DNA of 64,000 bases from Amycolatopsis sp. CA-126428 (GCF_002904335.1 NZ_PPHF01000180.1:1-64000), one strand, 5' to 3'; counted from the stretch's first letter, positions 41,355-50,844 are shown. Numbers and translations are program-made. Notes: generated by a model not told the origin, from the sequence alone.

Positions 41355-42659
41355 TCAGCGCGTGATCTTCTTCGCGGCTTCGACCATCTGGTTCCACGCG
41401 TCCGCCGCCGGCTTGCCCTGTTCGACCGCCTGCAGGGCCGGGCTGGACGCGTTTTCCTGGATCTGGCCGTCGCCGGGGCCCTTGTACTGCGGCTTCTGGA
41501 CCTTCTTGGCCTGCTCGGCGTACAGCTGGCCGACCTTCGTGTCGCCGAAGTAGGGGTTGGTGTAGCTCAGCAGCGCCGGGTCCGTGAGCGCCTTGACCTG
41601 GCTGGGGAACGTGCCCTTGGCCTGGAACGCCTTGATCTGCTGCTCGGGCGCGGTCAGCCAGGCCGCGAGTTCGGCGGCCTCCCTCGGGTGCTTCGACTGC
41701 GTCGGGACGGTCAGGTACGAGCCGCCCCAGTTGCCGCCGCCGCCGGGGAACGCCGCGGTGACCGCCCACTTGCCCTGGAGCTCCGGGCCGGCGTGTTCCT
41801 TGATCACGCCGAGCATCCAGGCCGGGCACACCTTCGTGGCGAACGCGCTCTGCTTGAAGCTGGCTTCCCACTCGGGGCTGAACGCCGTGAGCTTCGCCGA
41901 CTCGCCCTTGGCGACCGCGTCGGTGACCTTGGTCCACGCGTCCTTGAGGCCCTGGTTCTTCTCGACGGCCAGCTTGTCGTCGGTGCCGATGTAGCCCTCG
42001 GGCAGCTGGTTGACCATGGCGTTGAAGTTCTGCGAGGCCGAGTCGAACCACGCCTTGCCGTTGCTCTTCTTCACGAAGTCCGCGCCGGCGGCGAAGTAGC
42101 TGTCCCAGGTGGCGAACAGCGGCTTGACCGCTTCGGGGTCGTCCGGCAGGCCGGCGTCCTTGAACAGGTCCTTGCGGTAGCACATGGCGAGCGGCCCGAT
42201 GTCGGTGCCGTAGCCGATGAGCTTGCCGTCCTTGGTCTTGGCGGCGTCGTACTTCCAGCTGAGCCAGCGGTCGGGGGTGACGTCGGCCGGCCCGATCTTG
42301 GTCAGGTCGTTGAACTTCGAACCCTTGTCGAGGAAGTCCGAGAGGTGGCCCTCTTCGAGCGCCGTCACGTCGGCGAGGCCCGAGCCCGCGGCCAGCTTGG
42401 TGACCAGGTCCTCGTGGTAGGGGCCGCCCTGGCCGGTCTTGCGGTGGGTGATCTTGATGTTGGGGTGCAGCCGCTCGTATTCCGGGATGAGGTCCTCGTA
42501 GCCGAACTCGGTGAACGTCGCCAGCGTCAGGTCGACGTGCTCGTTCGGGTTCGCCGCGGCCGGAGGCTGCTGTTCACCGCCCCCGCTGCAGGCCGAGGCG
42601 CCGAGCGCCGTCATCGTGATGCCCAGTGCCAGGACCAGGCCGTTCCGGATCGTTCTCAC
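41355..42659 (-). CDS. cebE: Cellobiose/cello-oligosaccharide-binding lipoprotein CebE
   Basis: 434 residues from GTG 42659, preferred to GTG 42698 since AAGGTGG precedes it and the signal peptide then begins VRTIRNGLVLALG. Lipid-anchor Cys in ALGASACSGGG (lipobox -3 is Ala, unusual). Mature part: FTEFGYEDLIPEYERLHPNIKITH, GGPYHEDLVTKLAAGSGLADVTALEEGH, YGTDIGPLAMCYRKDLF, GGGGNWGGSYLTVPTQSKHP. Captures cello-oligosaccharides at the outer membrane face and hands them to CebFG. Promoter has TTGACA and a CebR operator just downstream of -10. Confidence 0.9.
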   Translation of the reverse strand: MRTIRNGLVLALGITMTALGASACSGGGEQQPPAAANPNEHVDLTLATFTEFGYEDLIPEYERLHPNIKITHRKTGQGGPYHEDLVTKLAAGSGLADVTALEEGHLSDFLDKGSKFNDLTKIGPADVTPDRWLSWKYDAAKTKDGKLIGYGTDIGPLAMCYRKDLFKDAGLPDDPEAVKPLFATWDSYFAAGADFVKKSNGKAWFDSASQNFNAMVNQLPEGYIGTDDKLAVEKNQGLKDAWTKVTDAVAKGESAKLTAFSPEWEASFKQSAFATKVCPAWMLGVIKEHAGPELQGKWAVTAAFPGGGGNWGGSYLTVPTQSKHPREAAELAAWLTAPEQQIKAFQAKGTFPSQVKALTDPALLSYTNPYFGDTKVGQLYAEQAKKVQKPQYKGPGDGQIQENASSPALQAVEQGKPAADAWNQMVEAAKKITR

Positions 42660-42683
42660 GTGTCCAACCACCTTGTTGACGGG

Positions 42684-42697
42684 AATGAGCGCTCTCA
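42684..42697. promoter_or_regulatory. Degenerate CebR-type box before cebE
   Basis: AATGAGCGCTCTCA keeps 10 of 14 positions of TGGGAGCGCTCCCA, 17 nt downstream of the perfect box. Could give cooperative binding. Confidence 0.3.
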
Positions 42698-42713
42698 CTG
42701 CTGGGAGCCGATC

Positions 42714-42766
42714 TGGGAGCGCTCCCAGGTGTGGCAGAGTCTGCTGGGGCCCTTCACCGGTGTCAA
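42714..42766 (-). promoter_or_regulatory. cebE promoter with perfect CebR operator
   Basis: Minus strand TTGACA (42766-42761) - 17 nt - CAGACT (42743-42738), then 10 nt, then the perfect 14-bp palindrome TGGGAGCGCTCCCA (42727-42714), the known Streptomyces CebR site. The repressor would sit over the transcript start. Confidence 0.85.
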
Positions 42767-42792
42767 GAGGTCGTAACCGGAGTGTTTCCTGC

Positions 42793-42806
42793 GAGGAGCG
42801 CTCCCG
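42793..42806. promoter_or_regulatory. CebR-type operator in front of cebR
   Basis: GAGGAGCGCTCCCG, core GGAGCGCTCC at 42795-42804; 40 nt before the cebR start, so probably autoregulation. It also lies upstream of the cebE -35. Confidence 0.6.
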
Positions 42807-42845
42807 GACATTGCCCAGCGTGACCGTTAAGCTGTCCAGGTCCGG

Positions 42846-43904
42846 GTGGTTGTGGTGAGCGAGGGCGGTGCCGTGGGGCCTCGAGCAGGGGATGAAGAAC
42901 GGCCGACACTGGAGGACGTCGCGGCGTTCGCCGGCGTGTCGCGGTCGACGGCGTCACGTGCGTTGAACGACGACGCGTACGTCAGTGCGGCGGCGCGGGA
43001 GAAGGTGCTGGCCGCCGCCCGTGACCTGGGCTATTCCCCGAACCAGGCGGCGCGGTCGCTGGTCACGCGCCGCACCGGCGCGATCGCGGTGGTGCTGTCG
43101 GAGCCGGAGTCGCGGCTGCTCGACGACCCGTACCGGGCGGCCGTCATGCGGGCCGGCTACCGGGAGCTCGCCGACGTCGGCCGGCAGATGGTGCTGATCT
43201 TCAGCGACATCCGCGAGGACCTGAGCCGGACGGTCCGGTTCCTCGAAGGCGGCCACGTCGACGGCGCGCTGGTGTTCGCGCCGCACCGGGCCGACCCGCT
43301 GCCCAAGGCGCTGCGGCTGCTGCGCATCCCGGTCGTGTTCGGCGGGCAGGCGGCCGGCATCCGCCGCGGCGTGCACGTCGTCGACTTCGACAACGAGGGC
43401 GGCGCCCGGCTGGCGGTCCAGCACCTGGTCGCGGCCGGTCGGCGGCGGATCGCCACGATCGCCGGGCCGCAGGACCAGAGCGCCCCGATAGACCGCCTCG
43501 CCGGCTGGCGCAAGACCCTCCTCGACGCCGGCCTCGACCCCGCCGACCTGGCCGAAGAGGCCGACTTCACGCTTTCGGGCGGCGCGAACGCGATGTCGGC
43601 CCTGCTGGCCAGGCACGCGGACCTCGACGCGGTGTTCGTCGCCAGCGACATGATGGCGGTGGGCGCGCTGCGCACCCTCGACGCGGCCGGCCGCCGCATC
43701 CCGGACGACGTCGCGGTGGTCAGCTTCGACGACAACGCGACCCTGGCCCCGGCCATGGACCCGCCCCTGACGTCGGTCCACCAGGACCCCCGCGAGCAGG
43801 TCCACGCGATGGTCGAGACCCTGATGCGCCTGCTCGACGACCAGAACCTCAAGCCGCGCCAGCACATCCTCCCGGTCTCCCTGGCGGTCCGCGCCTCGAG
43901 CTGA
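42846..43904 (+). CDS. cebR: LacI-family cellobiose-responsive repressor CebR
   Basis: 352 residues if GTG 42846 is used; GTG 42855 or 42870 are possible as no strong ribosome site decides. Helix-turn-helix TLEDVAAFAGVSRSTASRALN with hinge YSPNQAARSLVTRR; sugar-binding domain from about 75 (GAIAVVLSEPESRLLDDPY) to the end, with HVVDFDNEGGARLAVQHL and FVASDMMAVGALRTL. Divergent from cebEFG-bglC exactly as in Streptomyces. Cellobiose releases it from TGGGAGCGCTCCCA operators, of which several lie in this window. Confidence 0.88.
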   Translation: MVVVSEGGAVGPRAGDEERPTLEDVAAFAGVSRSTASRALNDDAYVSAAAREKVLAAARDLGYSPNQAARSLVTRRTGAIAVVLSEPESRLLDDPYRAAVMRAGYRELADVGRQMVLIFSDIREDLSRTVRFLEGGHVDGALVFAPHRADPLPKALRLLRIPVVFGGQAAGIRRGVHVVDFDNEGGARLAVQHLVAAGRRRIATIAGPQDQSAPIDRLAGWRKTLLDAGLDPADLAEEADFTLSGGANAMSALLARHADLDAVFVASDMMAVGALRTLDAAGRRIPDDVAVVSFDDNATLAPAMDPPLTSVHQDPREQVHAMVETLMRLLDDQNLKPRQHILPVSLAVRASS

Positions 43905-43905
43905 C

Positions 43906-44031
43906 CCGACCCTCCGGGTACGCCGGCCGACCCTCCAGGTACGCGAACCGACCCTCCAGGTACGCCGGCCGACCCTGCGGCAACACCGGCCGGCCCTCCG
44001 GGCACGTGCGCCGACCCCTTCGAGCACGCAT
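43906..44031 (+). repeat. 21-bp tandem repeat, six copies
   Basis: Six head-to-tail units starting at 43906, 43927, 43948, 43969, 43990 and 44011, consensus CCGACCCTCCAGGTACGCCGG-like (first 17 bases best kept). Copies 1-3 nearly equal, 4-6 degenerate. The array starts at once after the cebR stop codon. Confidence 0.85.
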
Positions 44032-44083
44032 GTCCGATTCCTGCGCGCTCGTCCCGCCCCCGCCGCCCGGGCCGGAGGCTGAA

Positions 44084-44188
44084 CCGGCGTACCCGATGGG
44101 TCGGTCGGCGTACCCGGAACGCCGACCCGCGTACCTGGACGGTCGGCTCGCGTGCCTGGAGGGTCGGGACGCGGTTTTCAGAGGTCGA
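44084..44188 (-). repeat. Inverted 21-bp tandem repeat, five copies
   Basis: Units starting at 44084, 44105, 44126, 44147 and 44168 are the reverse complement of the 43906 array (GGCGTACCYGGA...GGTCGG). Together the two arrays form a large stem with a 52-nt loop. The rest of the 614-nt gap holds the GH48 promoter region. Confidence 0.8.
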
Positions 44189-44343
44189 CACGCGGGGTGT
44201 GAAAACCGGCTTGGCGTCCGTGGCTCGATGGGTGGGAACGTTCCGGTCCGAGATGCACGCCTTTGGCGCTAAACGGCGTTTCCCGGATACTCGGCGTGAC
44301 CGGTTGATTAGGCCGAACGGGTGGTCCTACAACTATCGGGTAC

Positions 44344-44365
44344 GGCTGTTCAGGAGTGTTCAGTG
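44344..44365 (+). promoter_or_regulatory. Upstream direct-repeat element of the cellulase operon
   Basis: GTTCAGGAGTGTTCAGT: two GTTCAG hexamers 10 bp apart. Ends 64 nt before the -35. Matches the element upstream of the Cip1-like gene at 20 of 22 positions, including flanks, same orientation and same distance. Confidence 0.6.
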
Positions 44366-44429
44366 AGCCGGCGTTCGCCGGGCGCGCAGGTGTGACACCC
44401 GGCGCCGCGGTGTCCTTCTGACTCGATTC

Positions 44430-44480
44430 TTTACATCCAGGTTTCCGGCTGGCTACCGTCTGCGCCTGGAAGCGCTCCCA
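44430..44480 (+). promoter_or_regulatory. Promoter of the GH48-GH5-GH6 operon with CebR operator
   Basis: TTTACA (44430-44435) - 17 nt - CTACCG (44453-44458), then 8 nt, then TGGAAGCGCTCCCA (44467-44480), one mismatch to the CebR palindrome. AAAGGAG follows at 44502-44508. Confidence 0.75.
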
Positions 44481-44518
44481 GATCGCTGGCTCCCTACGGA
44501 CAAAGGAGTTCCGCAGCC

Positions 44519-47437
44519 ATGCGTTCCTCTCCCCGAAAGCGCGCGCGTGCGCTGGCACTGGCCTCGGCCGTGCTGGCGGTCACGGGCGCGGTGGTCGCCC
44601 CACCTCCGGCGCTCGGCGCCGACATCGCCTGTTCCGTCACCTACACCACCAACGACTGGGACACCGGGTTCACCGCCAACGTCTCGCTGCGCAACGACGG
44701 GGCGCCGCTGGACAGCTGGAAGGTCGGCTGGACGTTCCTCGACGGCCAGAAGGTCCAGCAGGGCTGGAGCGCGACGTTCGCGCAGACCGGCGCCGCGGTC
44801 ACCGCGACGAACCTGTCCTACAACGGTCACCTCGGCACCGGGGCGAGCACGTCGTTCGGGTTCAACGGCTCGAAGGGCTCGGCCAACCGGCCGCCGACGG
44901 ACTTCTCGGTGAACGGCAGCTCGTGCACCGGCGCCAACAAGGCGCCGACGGTCAGCCTGACCGCGCCGAGTTCAACCGGCACGTACTACGCCCCGGCGAC
45001 GATCCCGCTGGCGGCGACGGCCGCCGACAGCGACGGCACGGTCAGCAAGGTCGAGTTCTACGCCGGTGACACGTTGCTGGCCACCGACACCGCGGCGCCG
45101 TTCGAAGGCAGCTGGGGCAACGTCCCGGCCGGCACGTATTCGATCACGGCGAAGGCGTACGACAACAAGAACGCGTCGACGACCTCGAGCCCGGTGAGCG
45201 TGAAGGTCCTGTCCGGGCCGACGATCGTCGCCACCCCGGCGACCGCGCAGGTCAAGCAGGGTGGCACGGGAACGTTCGCCGTCAGCCTCGCCGGCGCGCC
45301 GACCGCACCGGTCACCGTCGCCGTCGCGCGGACGGCCGGGAGCACGGACCTCACGGCGAGCCCGGCGAGCCTGACGTTCACGACGGCGAACTGGAACACG
45401 CCGCAGAACGTCACGGTCACCAGCGCCGACAACGGGGGAGCGCTGGGCAGCGCGACCTTCACCGCGACCAGCAGCGGCTACACCGCGGCCACGGTGACGG
45501 TGAACGAGATCTCGTCGTCCACTTCGGACTACCAGCTCGCGTTCCTGACGCAGTACAACAAGATCAAGGACCCGAACAACGGCTACTTCCGCAAGTTCGG
45601 GAACATCCTGGTGCCCTACCACTCGATCGAGACGCTGATCGTCGAGGCGCCGGACCACGGGCACGAGACGACGTCGGAGGCGTTCAGCTACTACCTGTGG
45701 CTGGAAGCGTCCTACGGCCGGGTGACCGGTGACTGGGCCCCGTTCAACCAGGCGTGGACCTCGATCGAGACTTACGCGATCCCGTCGGCGGCGGACCAGC
45801 CGGGCAACTCCGGCTACAACGCGAGCAAGCCGGCGACGTACGCGGCGGAGTACCCGACGCCGAAGTCCTACCCGTCGCCGCTGCAGAGCAACGTTTCGGT
45901 CGGCAGCGACCCGATCGCGGCGGAGCTGAAGGCGGCCTACGGCTCGCCGGACGTCTACGGCATGCACTGGCTGCTGGACGTGGACAACATCTACAAGTTC
46001 GGCCACTGCGAGGACGGCACCAACACCGCGCCGGCGTTCATCAACACCTTCCAGCGCGGCTCGCAGGAATCGGTCTGGGAGACGGTCACCCAGCCCAGCT
46101 GCGACGTCCTGAAGTTCGGCGGCAAGAACGGCTACCTCGACCTGTTCACCGGGGACTCCTCCTACGCCAAGCAGTGGAAGTACACCGACGCACCGGACGC
46201 GGACGCCCGCGTGGTGCAGGTGGCCTTCCAGGCCGAGAAGTGGGCCCAGGAGCAGGGCAAGAGCGCCGATGTCGCGGCCGTGCTGAAGAAGGCCTCGAAG
46301 ATGGGCGACTACCTGCGGTACTCGCTGTTCGACAAGTACTTCAAGAAGATCGGCAACTGCGTCGGGCCGTCGAGCTGCCCGGCCGGGACCGCCAAGGACA
46401 GCGAGCACTACCTGATCTCGTGGTACTACGCCTGGGGCGGGTCGATGGACTCGTCCAGCGCCTGGGCGTGGCGGATCGGTGACGGCGCGGCGCACCAGGG
46501 TTACCAGAACCCCCTGGCCGCGTATGCGTTGTCGGCGGATCCGGGCCTGAAGGTCACTTCGGCGACCGGCGCGACCGACTGGGCGACCAGCCTCGGCCGG
46601 CAGATGGAGTTCCTGCAGTGGCTGCAGTCCTCCGAAGGCGGTCTCGCCGGCGGTGCGACCAACAGCTGGGAAGGCCAGTACGGCACCCCGCCGTCCGGCA
46701 CGCCGACGTTCTACGGGATGTTCTACGACCAGCAGCCGGTCTGGCACGACCCGCCGAGCAACCAGTGGTTCGGCTTCCAGACCTGGGGCATGGAACGGAT
46801 CGCCGAGTACTACCAGGCGACCGGCGACGCCCGGGCGAAGAAGATCCTCGACAAGTGGGTGCCCTGGGCGATCGCGAACACCACGGTCGGCGCCGGCGGG
46901 AGCTTCCAGATCCCGTCCGACCTGACCTGGAGCGGCGCGCCGGACACCTGGAACGCCACCAGCCCGGGCTCGAACACCGGCCTGCACGTCTCGGTGAAGA
47001 ACTACAGCCAGGACGTGGGTGTCGCGGCTTCGCTGGCCAAGACGCTGCTCTACTACGCGTCCGGGTCGAGCAACGCCCAGGCGAAGACGGTCGGCGAGCA
47101 GCTGCTGAACGCGCTTTCGGCGAACACGGACACCAAGGGCATCGCGGTGCCGGAGACCCGGTCGGACTACGACCGGTTCGACGACAAGTACAACGCCACC
47201 ACGGACCAGGGGCTCTACGTGCCCTCGGGCTGGACGGGCACGATGCCGAACGGCGACCCGATCAACGCGAACTCCACGTTCCTGTCGATCCGTTCGTTCT
47301 ACAAGAGCGACCCGCAGTGGCCGAAGGTCCAGGCCTACCTGGACGGCGGCGCCGCGCCGACGTTCACCTACCACCGGTTCTGGGCGCAGTCGGAGATCGC
47401 CACGGCGTTCGCCGCGCACGTCGCCCTGTTCGGCTGA
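44519..47437 (+). CDS. Secreted GH48 cellobiohydrolase with CBM2
   Basis: 972 residues. Signal peptide about 1-37. CBM2 38-140 (SVTYTTNDWDTGFTANVSLRN; surface Trp). Ig-like domain 142-236 (NKAPTVSLTAPSSTGTYYAP), Calx-beta-like domain 237-335 (VKQGGTGTFAVSLAGAPTAPV). GH48 catalytic domain from 340: FLTQYNKIKDPNNGYFRKFG, EAPDHGHETTSEAFSYYLWLEA (catalytic Glu in HETTSEA), GMHWLLDVDNIYKFG. Attacks cellulose from reducing ends, releasing cellobiose. First gene of an operon with GH5 and GH6, under CebR-type control. Confidence 0.93.
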   Translation: MRSSPRKRARALALASAVLAVTGAVVAPPPALGADIACSVTYTTNDWDTGFTANVSLRNDGAPLDSWKVGWTFLDGQKVQQGWSATFAQTGAAVTATNLSYNGHLGTGASTSFGFNGSKGSANRPPTDFSVNGSSCTGANKAPTVSLTAPSSTGTYYAPATIPLAATAADSDGTVSKVEFYAGDTLLATDTAAPFEGSWGNVPAGTYSITAKAYDNKNASTTSSPVSVKVLSGPTIVATPATAQVKQGGTGTFAVSLAGAPTAPVTVAVARTAGSTDLTASPASLTFTTANWNTPQNVTVTSADNGGALGSATFTATSSGYTAATVTVNEISSSTSDYQLAFLTQYNKIKDPNNGYFRKFGNILVPYHSIETLIVEAPDHGHETTSEAFSYYLWLEASYGRVTGDWAPFNQAWTSIETYAIPSAADQPGNSGYNASKPATYAAEYPTPKSYPSPLQSNVSVGSDPIAAELKAAYGSPDVYGMHWLLDVDNIYKFGHCEDGTNTAPAFINTFQRGSQESVWETVTQPSCDVLKFGGKNGYLDLFTGDSSYAKQWKYTDAPDADARVVQVAFQAEKWAQEQGKSADVAAVLKKASKMGDYLRYSLFDKYFKKIGNCVGPSSCPAGTAKDSEHYLISWYYAWGGSMDSSSAWAWRIGDGAAHQGYQNPLAAYALSADPGLKVTSATGATDWATSLGRQMEFLQWLQSSEGGLAGGATNSWEGQYGTPPSGTPTFYGMFYDQQPVWHDPPSNQWFGFQTWGMERIAEYYQATGDARAKKILDKWVPWAIANTTVGAGGSFQIPSDLTWSGAPDTWNATSPGSNTGLHVSVKNYSQDVGVAASLAKTLLYYASGSSNAQAKTVGEQLLNALSANTDTKGIAVPETRSDYDRFDDKYNATTDQGLYVPSGWTGTMPNGDPINANSTFLSIRSFYKSDPQWPKVQAYLDGGAAPTFTYHRFWAQSEIATAFAAHVALFG

Positions 47438-47447
47438 GAGGCACTTG

Positions 47448-48980
47448 ATGAAGCGACTGCTTTCGCTGGTGGTCGCCGCACTGGTCGGGGGCGCCGTTCT
47501 CACGGCGTCCCCGGCCACCGCGGCCCCGCCGCTCACGCAGGCGGCAACCGGCACCGGCACCGGGTTCTGGCACGCCGCCGGCTCCCAGCTGGTCGACGCG
47601 ACCGGCGCGCCGGTGCGGATGACCGGGATCAACTGGTTCGGCGCCGAGACCGGCAACTACTCGCCGCACGGGCTGTGGAGCCGCAACTACAAGGACATGC
47701 TCGACCAGATGGCCGGGCTCGGGTACAATACGCTCCGGCTGCCGTACTCGAACCAGCTGTTCGACGCCGGATCCAAGCCGGTCAGCATCGACGCCGTGCA
47801 GAACCCGGACCTGCAGGGCCTGTCCGGCCTGCAGGTGCTCGACAAGATCGTCGCCTACGCCGGCGTCAAGGGCATGCGCGTGCTGCTGGACCGGCACCGC
47901 CCGGATTCCGGTGCGCAGTCCCCGCTCTGGTACACCGGCGCGTACTCCGAAAGCCGGTGGATCTCCGACTGGACGATGCTGGCCCAGCACTACAAGGGCA
48001 ACCCGACGGTGGTCGGCGCGGACCTGCACAACGAGCCGCACTCGATCCAGGGCGGCGGCGGGGCCTGCTGGGGCTGCGGCGACACCGCGACCGACTGGCG
48101 GCTCGCCGCCGAACGGGCCGGCAACGCGGTGCTCGCGGCGAACCCGGACTGGCTGATCGTCGTCGAAGGCGTCGACTGCGTCAGCGGCACCGGCGACCCG
48201 CAGTGCGGCTGGTGGGGCGGCAACCTCTCCGGGGCCAGGCAGTTCCCGGTGCGGCTGTCCAAACCGGACAAGCTGGTGTACTCGGCGCACGAGTACGCGA
48301 CTTCGGTGTTCGCCCAGACCTGGTTCTCCGACCCGGCGTTCCCGGCGAACCTGCCCGCGCTGTGGGACCACTTCTTCGGCTACCTGCACAAGCAGAACAT
48401 CGCGCCGGTGCTGCTCGGCGAGTTCGGCAGCACGCTCGCCGACCCGCGCGACAAGGTCTGGCTGCAGGAGCTGATGAAGTACGCGGGCACCGGCCCGTCC
48501 GGGATGAGCTTCACGTACTGGTCGTGGAACCCGAATTCGGGCGACACCGGCGGCATCCTCAACGACGACTGGACCACGGTCAACCAGACCAAGCAGGCGA
48601 TCCTGCAGCCGTACCTGATCCCGCCGGTGGGCTCGGGCGGCGGCACGACCGACCCGCCGCCCGCGGCGAGCTGCGCGGTCACCTACCACGTCGACAACAC
48701 CTGGCAAGGCGGGTTCACCGCCACGGTGACGTTGAAGAACACCGGCAGCTCGGCGCTGAAGAACTGGGCGCTCGGCTGGACCGTGCCGTCCGGGACGCAG
48801 ATCACCGGCGGCTGGAACGCGACCGTCACGCAGACCGGGCAGCAGGCGAGCGCCAAGGCGCCCACCTGGGCGCCCGACCTGGCCGGCGGGGCCTCGGTCT
48901 CGATCGGCATCCAGGCGACCGGCGCCTCGACCGGCACGCCCGGCGGCTTCGCCGTCGGCGCGACCGCCTGCACCACCTGA
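47448..48980 (+). CDS. Secreted GH5 cellulase with C-terminal CBM2
   Basis: 510 residues from ATG 47448 (GAGAGG before it; a TTG at 47445 is less likely), 10 nt after the GH48 stop. Signal peptide about 1-26. GH5 domain 35-390: RMTGINWFGAETGNYSPHGLW, acid/base Glu in ADLHNEPHSIQ (about 194), nucleophile Glu in PVLLGEFGSTLAD (about 325), FTYWSWNPNSGDTGGIL. Short linker, then CBM2 410-510 (SCAVTYHVDNTWQGGFTATVTLKN). An endoglucanase that makes new chain ends for the GH48 and GH6 enzymes. Confidence 0.92.
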   Translation: MKRLLSLVVAALVGGAVLTASPATAAPPLTQAATGTGTGFWHAAGSQLVDATGAPVRMTGINWFGAETGNYSPHGLWSRNYKDMLDQMAGLGYNTLRLPYSNQLFDAGSKPVSIDAVQNPDLQGLSGLQVLDKIVAYAGVKGMRVLLDRHRPDSGAQSPLWYTGAYSESRWISDWTMLAQHYKGNPTVVGADLHNEPHSIQGGGGACWGCGDTATDWRLAAERAGNAVLAANPDWLIVVEGVDCVSGTGDPQCGWWGGNLSGARQFPVRLSKPDKLVYSAHEYATSVFAQTWFSDPAFPANLPALWDHFFGYLHKQNIAPVLLGEFGSTLADPRDKVWLQELMKYAGTGPSGMSFTYWSWNPNSGDTGGILNDDWTTVNQTKQAILQPYLIPPVGSGGGTTDPPPAASCAVTYHVDNTWQGGFTATVTLKNTGSSALKNWALGWTVPSGTQITGGWNATVTQTGQQASAKAPTWAPDLAGGASVSIGIQATGASTGTPGGFAVGATACTT

Positions 48981-49014
48981 CCCACCCACCGAAGAAGACA
49001 AAGGAGCGCACTCG

Positions 49015-50844
49015 ATGAGGAGTGAATTCTGGTCCCCGAAGAGGAAGTCACGGTTCGCCGTGGCGTCCTCGGTGACGGCGGCGGCCGTCACCGCCGGATT
49101 ACTGGTGGCCGGGGGCAGTCCGGCGGGCGCCGCCACCGGCTGCAAGGTCACCTACACGGTCAACCAGTGGGACACCGGCTTCACCGCCAACGTCGCCGTG
49201 ACCAACCTGGGTGACGCCGTCTCGTCCTGGAACGTCGAATGGGACTTCGGGGGCAACCAGCAGGTGCAGCAGGGCTGGAGCGCCACCTTCAGCCAGAGCG
49301 GCAAGCACGTGAGCGCGAAGAACCCGTCGTGGGGCGGGAACCTGGGCTCGAACGCCACGGCGAGCTTCGGCTTCAACGGCTCGTACTCGGGGACGAACGC
49401 GATCCCGACGTCGTTCTCGCTCAACGGCGCGCACTGCGACGGCACGCCCACGACGACCACGCCGACGACGCCGACCGTGACGACCACCCCGACGACCCCG
49501 ACCACGCCCACCACGCCGACGACGCCCACGACCCCGACGACGGTCACCACGACGCCGCAGCCCGGGACCCACGTGGACAACCCGTACGCCGGGGCCAAGG
49601 GGTACGTGAACCCGGACTGGTCCGGCGAGGTGAGCGCGGCGGCCGCGGCCAAGGGCGGCACGCTCGGCGCGCAGATGGCCAAGGTGGCCAACACCTCGAC
49701 CGCGGTCTGGCTGGACCGGATCGCGGCGATCGCCGGTACGGCGGACTCGCGCGGCCTGCGCGGGCACCTCGACGCGGCGCTGGCCCAGGCGAGCGGCGGG
49801 ACGCCGGTGACGATCCAGATCGTCGTCTACGACCTGCCGAACCGCGACTGCGCGGCGCTGGCGTCCAACGGTGAGCTGAAGGCCGCCCAGAACGGCCTGG
49901 CCCGGTACAAGAGCGAGTACATCGACCCGATCGCGTCGATCATGTCCGACCCGAAGTACTCGTCCCTGCGGATCGTGGCGGTCGTCGAGCCGGACTCGCT
50001 GCCGAACCTGATCACGAACACCTCGATGGCGACCTGTGCGGAAGCGCAGTCCAGCGGGGTGTACACGCAGGGCATCCAGTACGCGCTGAACAAGCTGCAC
50101 GCGATCTCCAACGTCTACAACTACCTGGACATCGCGCACTCGGCGTGGCTCGGCTGGGACAGCAACTTCCAGCCGTTCGTCAACCTGGTCAAGCAGGTGC
50201 TGCAGGGCACCACGGCCGGCGTGAACAGCGTCGACGGCTTCATCAGCTCCACGGCCAACTACACGCCGCTGACCGAGCCGAACCTGCCCGACCCGAACCT
50301 GAACGTCGGCGGGCAGCAGCTGAAGTCGGCGACGTTCTACCAGTGGAACCCGTACTTCGCCGAGATCCCCTTCGCCACGGCGATGTACAACGCGTTCGTG
50401 TCGGCGGGCCTGCCCAGCGGCATCGGCATGCTGGTCGACACCTCCCGCAACGGCTGGGGCGGCGCGGCCCGGCCGAGCGGGGCGTCGGGGTCCACTGTGG
50501 ACGCCTACGTGAACTCGGGCCGGATCGACCGGCGGCTGCACCGCGGCAACTGGTGCAACCAGAGCGGCGCGGGCCTGGGTGTCCGGCCGACGGCGTCCCC
50601 GGCGGCGCACTTCGACGCCTACGTCTGGATCAAGCCGCCGGGTGAGTCCGACGGCGCGAGCCAGCAGATCCCGAACGACGAAGGCAAGGGCGCGGACCCG
50701 ATGTGCGACCCGACGTTCCACGGGACGCAGCAGGCCAACGGCGGCAACCTGACCGGTGCCCTGCCGAACGCCCCGCTGTCCGGCAAGTGGTTCGAGGCCC
50801 AGTTCGAAGAGCTGGTCCAGAACGCCTACCCGGCGGTGCAGTAG
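49015..50844 (+). CDS. Secreted GH6 cellobiohydrolase with N-terminal CBM2
   Basis: 609 residues; AAAGGAG before ATG, 34 nt after the GH5 stop. Signal peptide about 1-41, CBM2 42-142, Thr-Pro linker 143-183 coded by ACGCCCACG-type repeats (49443-49560), GH6 domain 185-609: IQIVVYDLPNRDCAALASNGE, RIVAVVEPDSLPNLITN (acid Asp), YLDIAHSAWLGWD, GMLVDTSRNGWGGAARPSG, CNQSGAGLGVRP, WIKPPGESDGASQ. Length and the lid-forming insertions suit a processive exocellulase acting from non-reducing ends, opposite to GH48. Ends before a double hairpin. Confidence 0.93.
   Translation: MRSEFWSPKRKSRFAVASSVTAAAVTAGLLVAGGSPAGAATGCKVTYTVNQWDTGFTANVAVTNLGDAVSSWNVEWDFGGNQQVQQGWSATFSQSGKHVSAKNPSWGGNLGSNATASFGFNGSYSGTNAIPTSFSLNGAHCDGTPTTTTPTTPTVTTTPTTPTTPTTPTTPTTPTTVTTTPQPGTHVDNPYAGAKGYVNPDWSGEVSAAAAAKGGTLGAQMAKVANTSTAVWLDRIAAIAGTADSRGLRGHLDAALAQASGGTPVTIQIVVYDLPNRDCAALASNGELKAAQNGLARYKSEYIDPIASIMSDPKYSSLRIVAVVEPDSLPNLITNTSMATCAEAQSSGVYTQGIQYALNKLHAISNVYNYLDIAHSAWLGWDSNFQPFVNLVKQVLQGTTAGVNSVDGFISSTANYTPLTEPNLPDPNLNVGGQQLKSATFYQWNPYFAEIPFATAMYNAFVSAGLPSGIGMLVDTSRNGWGGAARPSGASGSTVDAYVNSGRIDRRLHRGNWCNQSGAGLGVRPTASPAAHFDAYVWIKPPGESDGASQQIPNDEGKGADPMCDPTFHGTQQANGGNLTGALPNAPLSGKWFEAQFEELVQNAYPAVQ

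Noticed and set aside
43906..44188. CRISPR array
   Set aside because: Repeats are head to tail with no spacers and then invert; no cas genes.
42954..44191. Minus-strand protein with seven-residue repeats over the 21-bp arrays
   Set aside because: It would overlap all of cebR and its codon use looks like a shadow frame.
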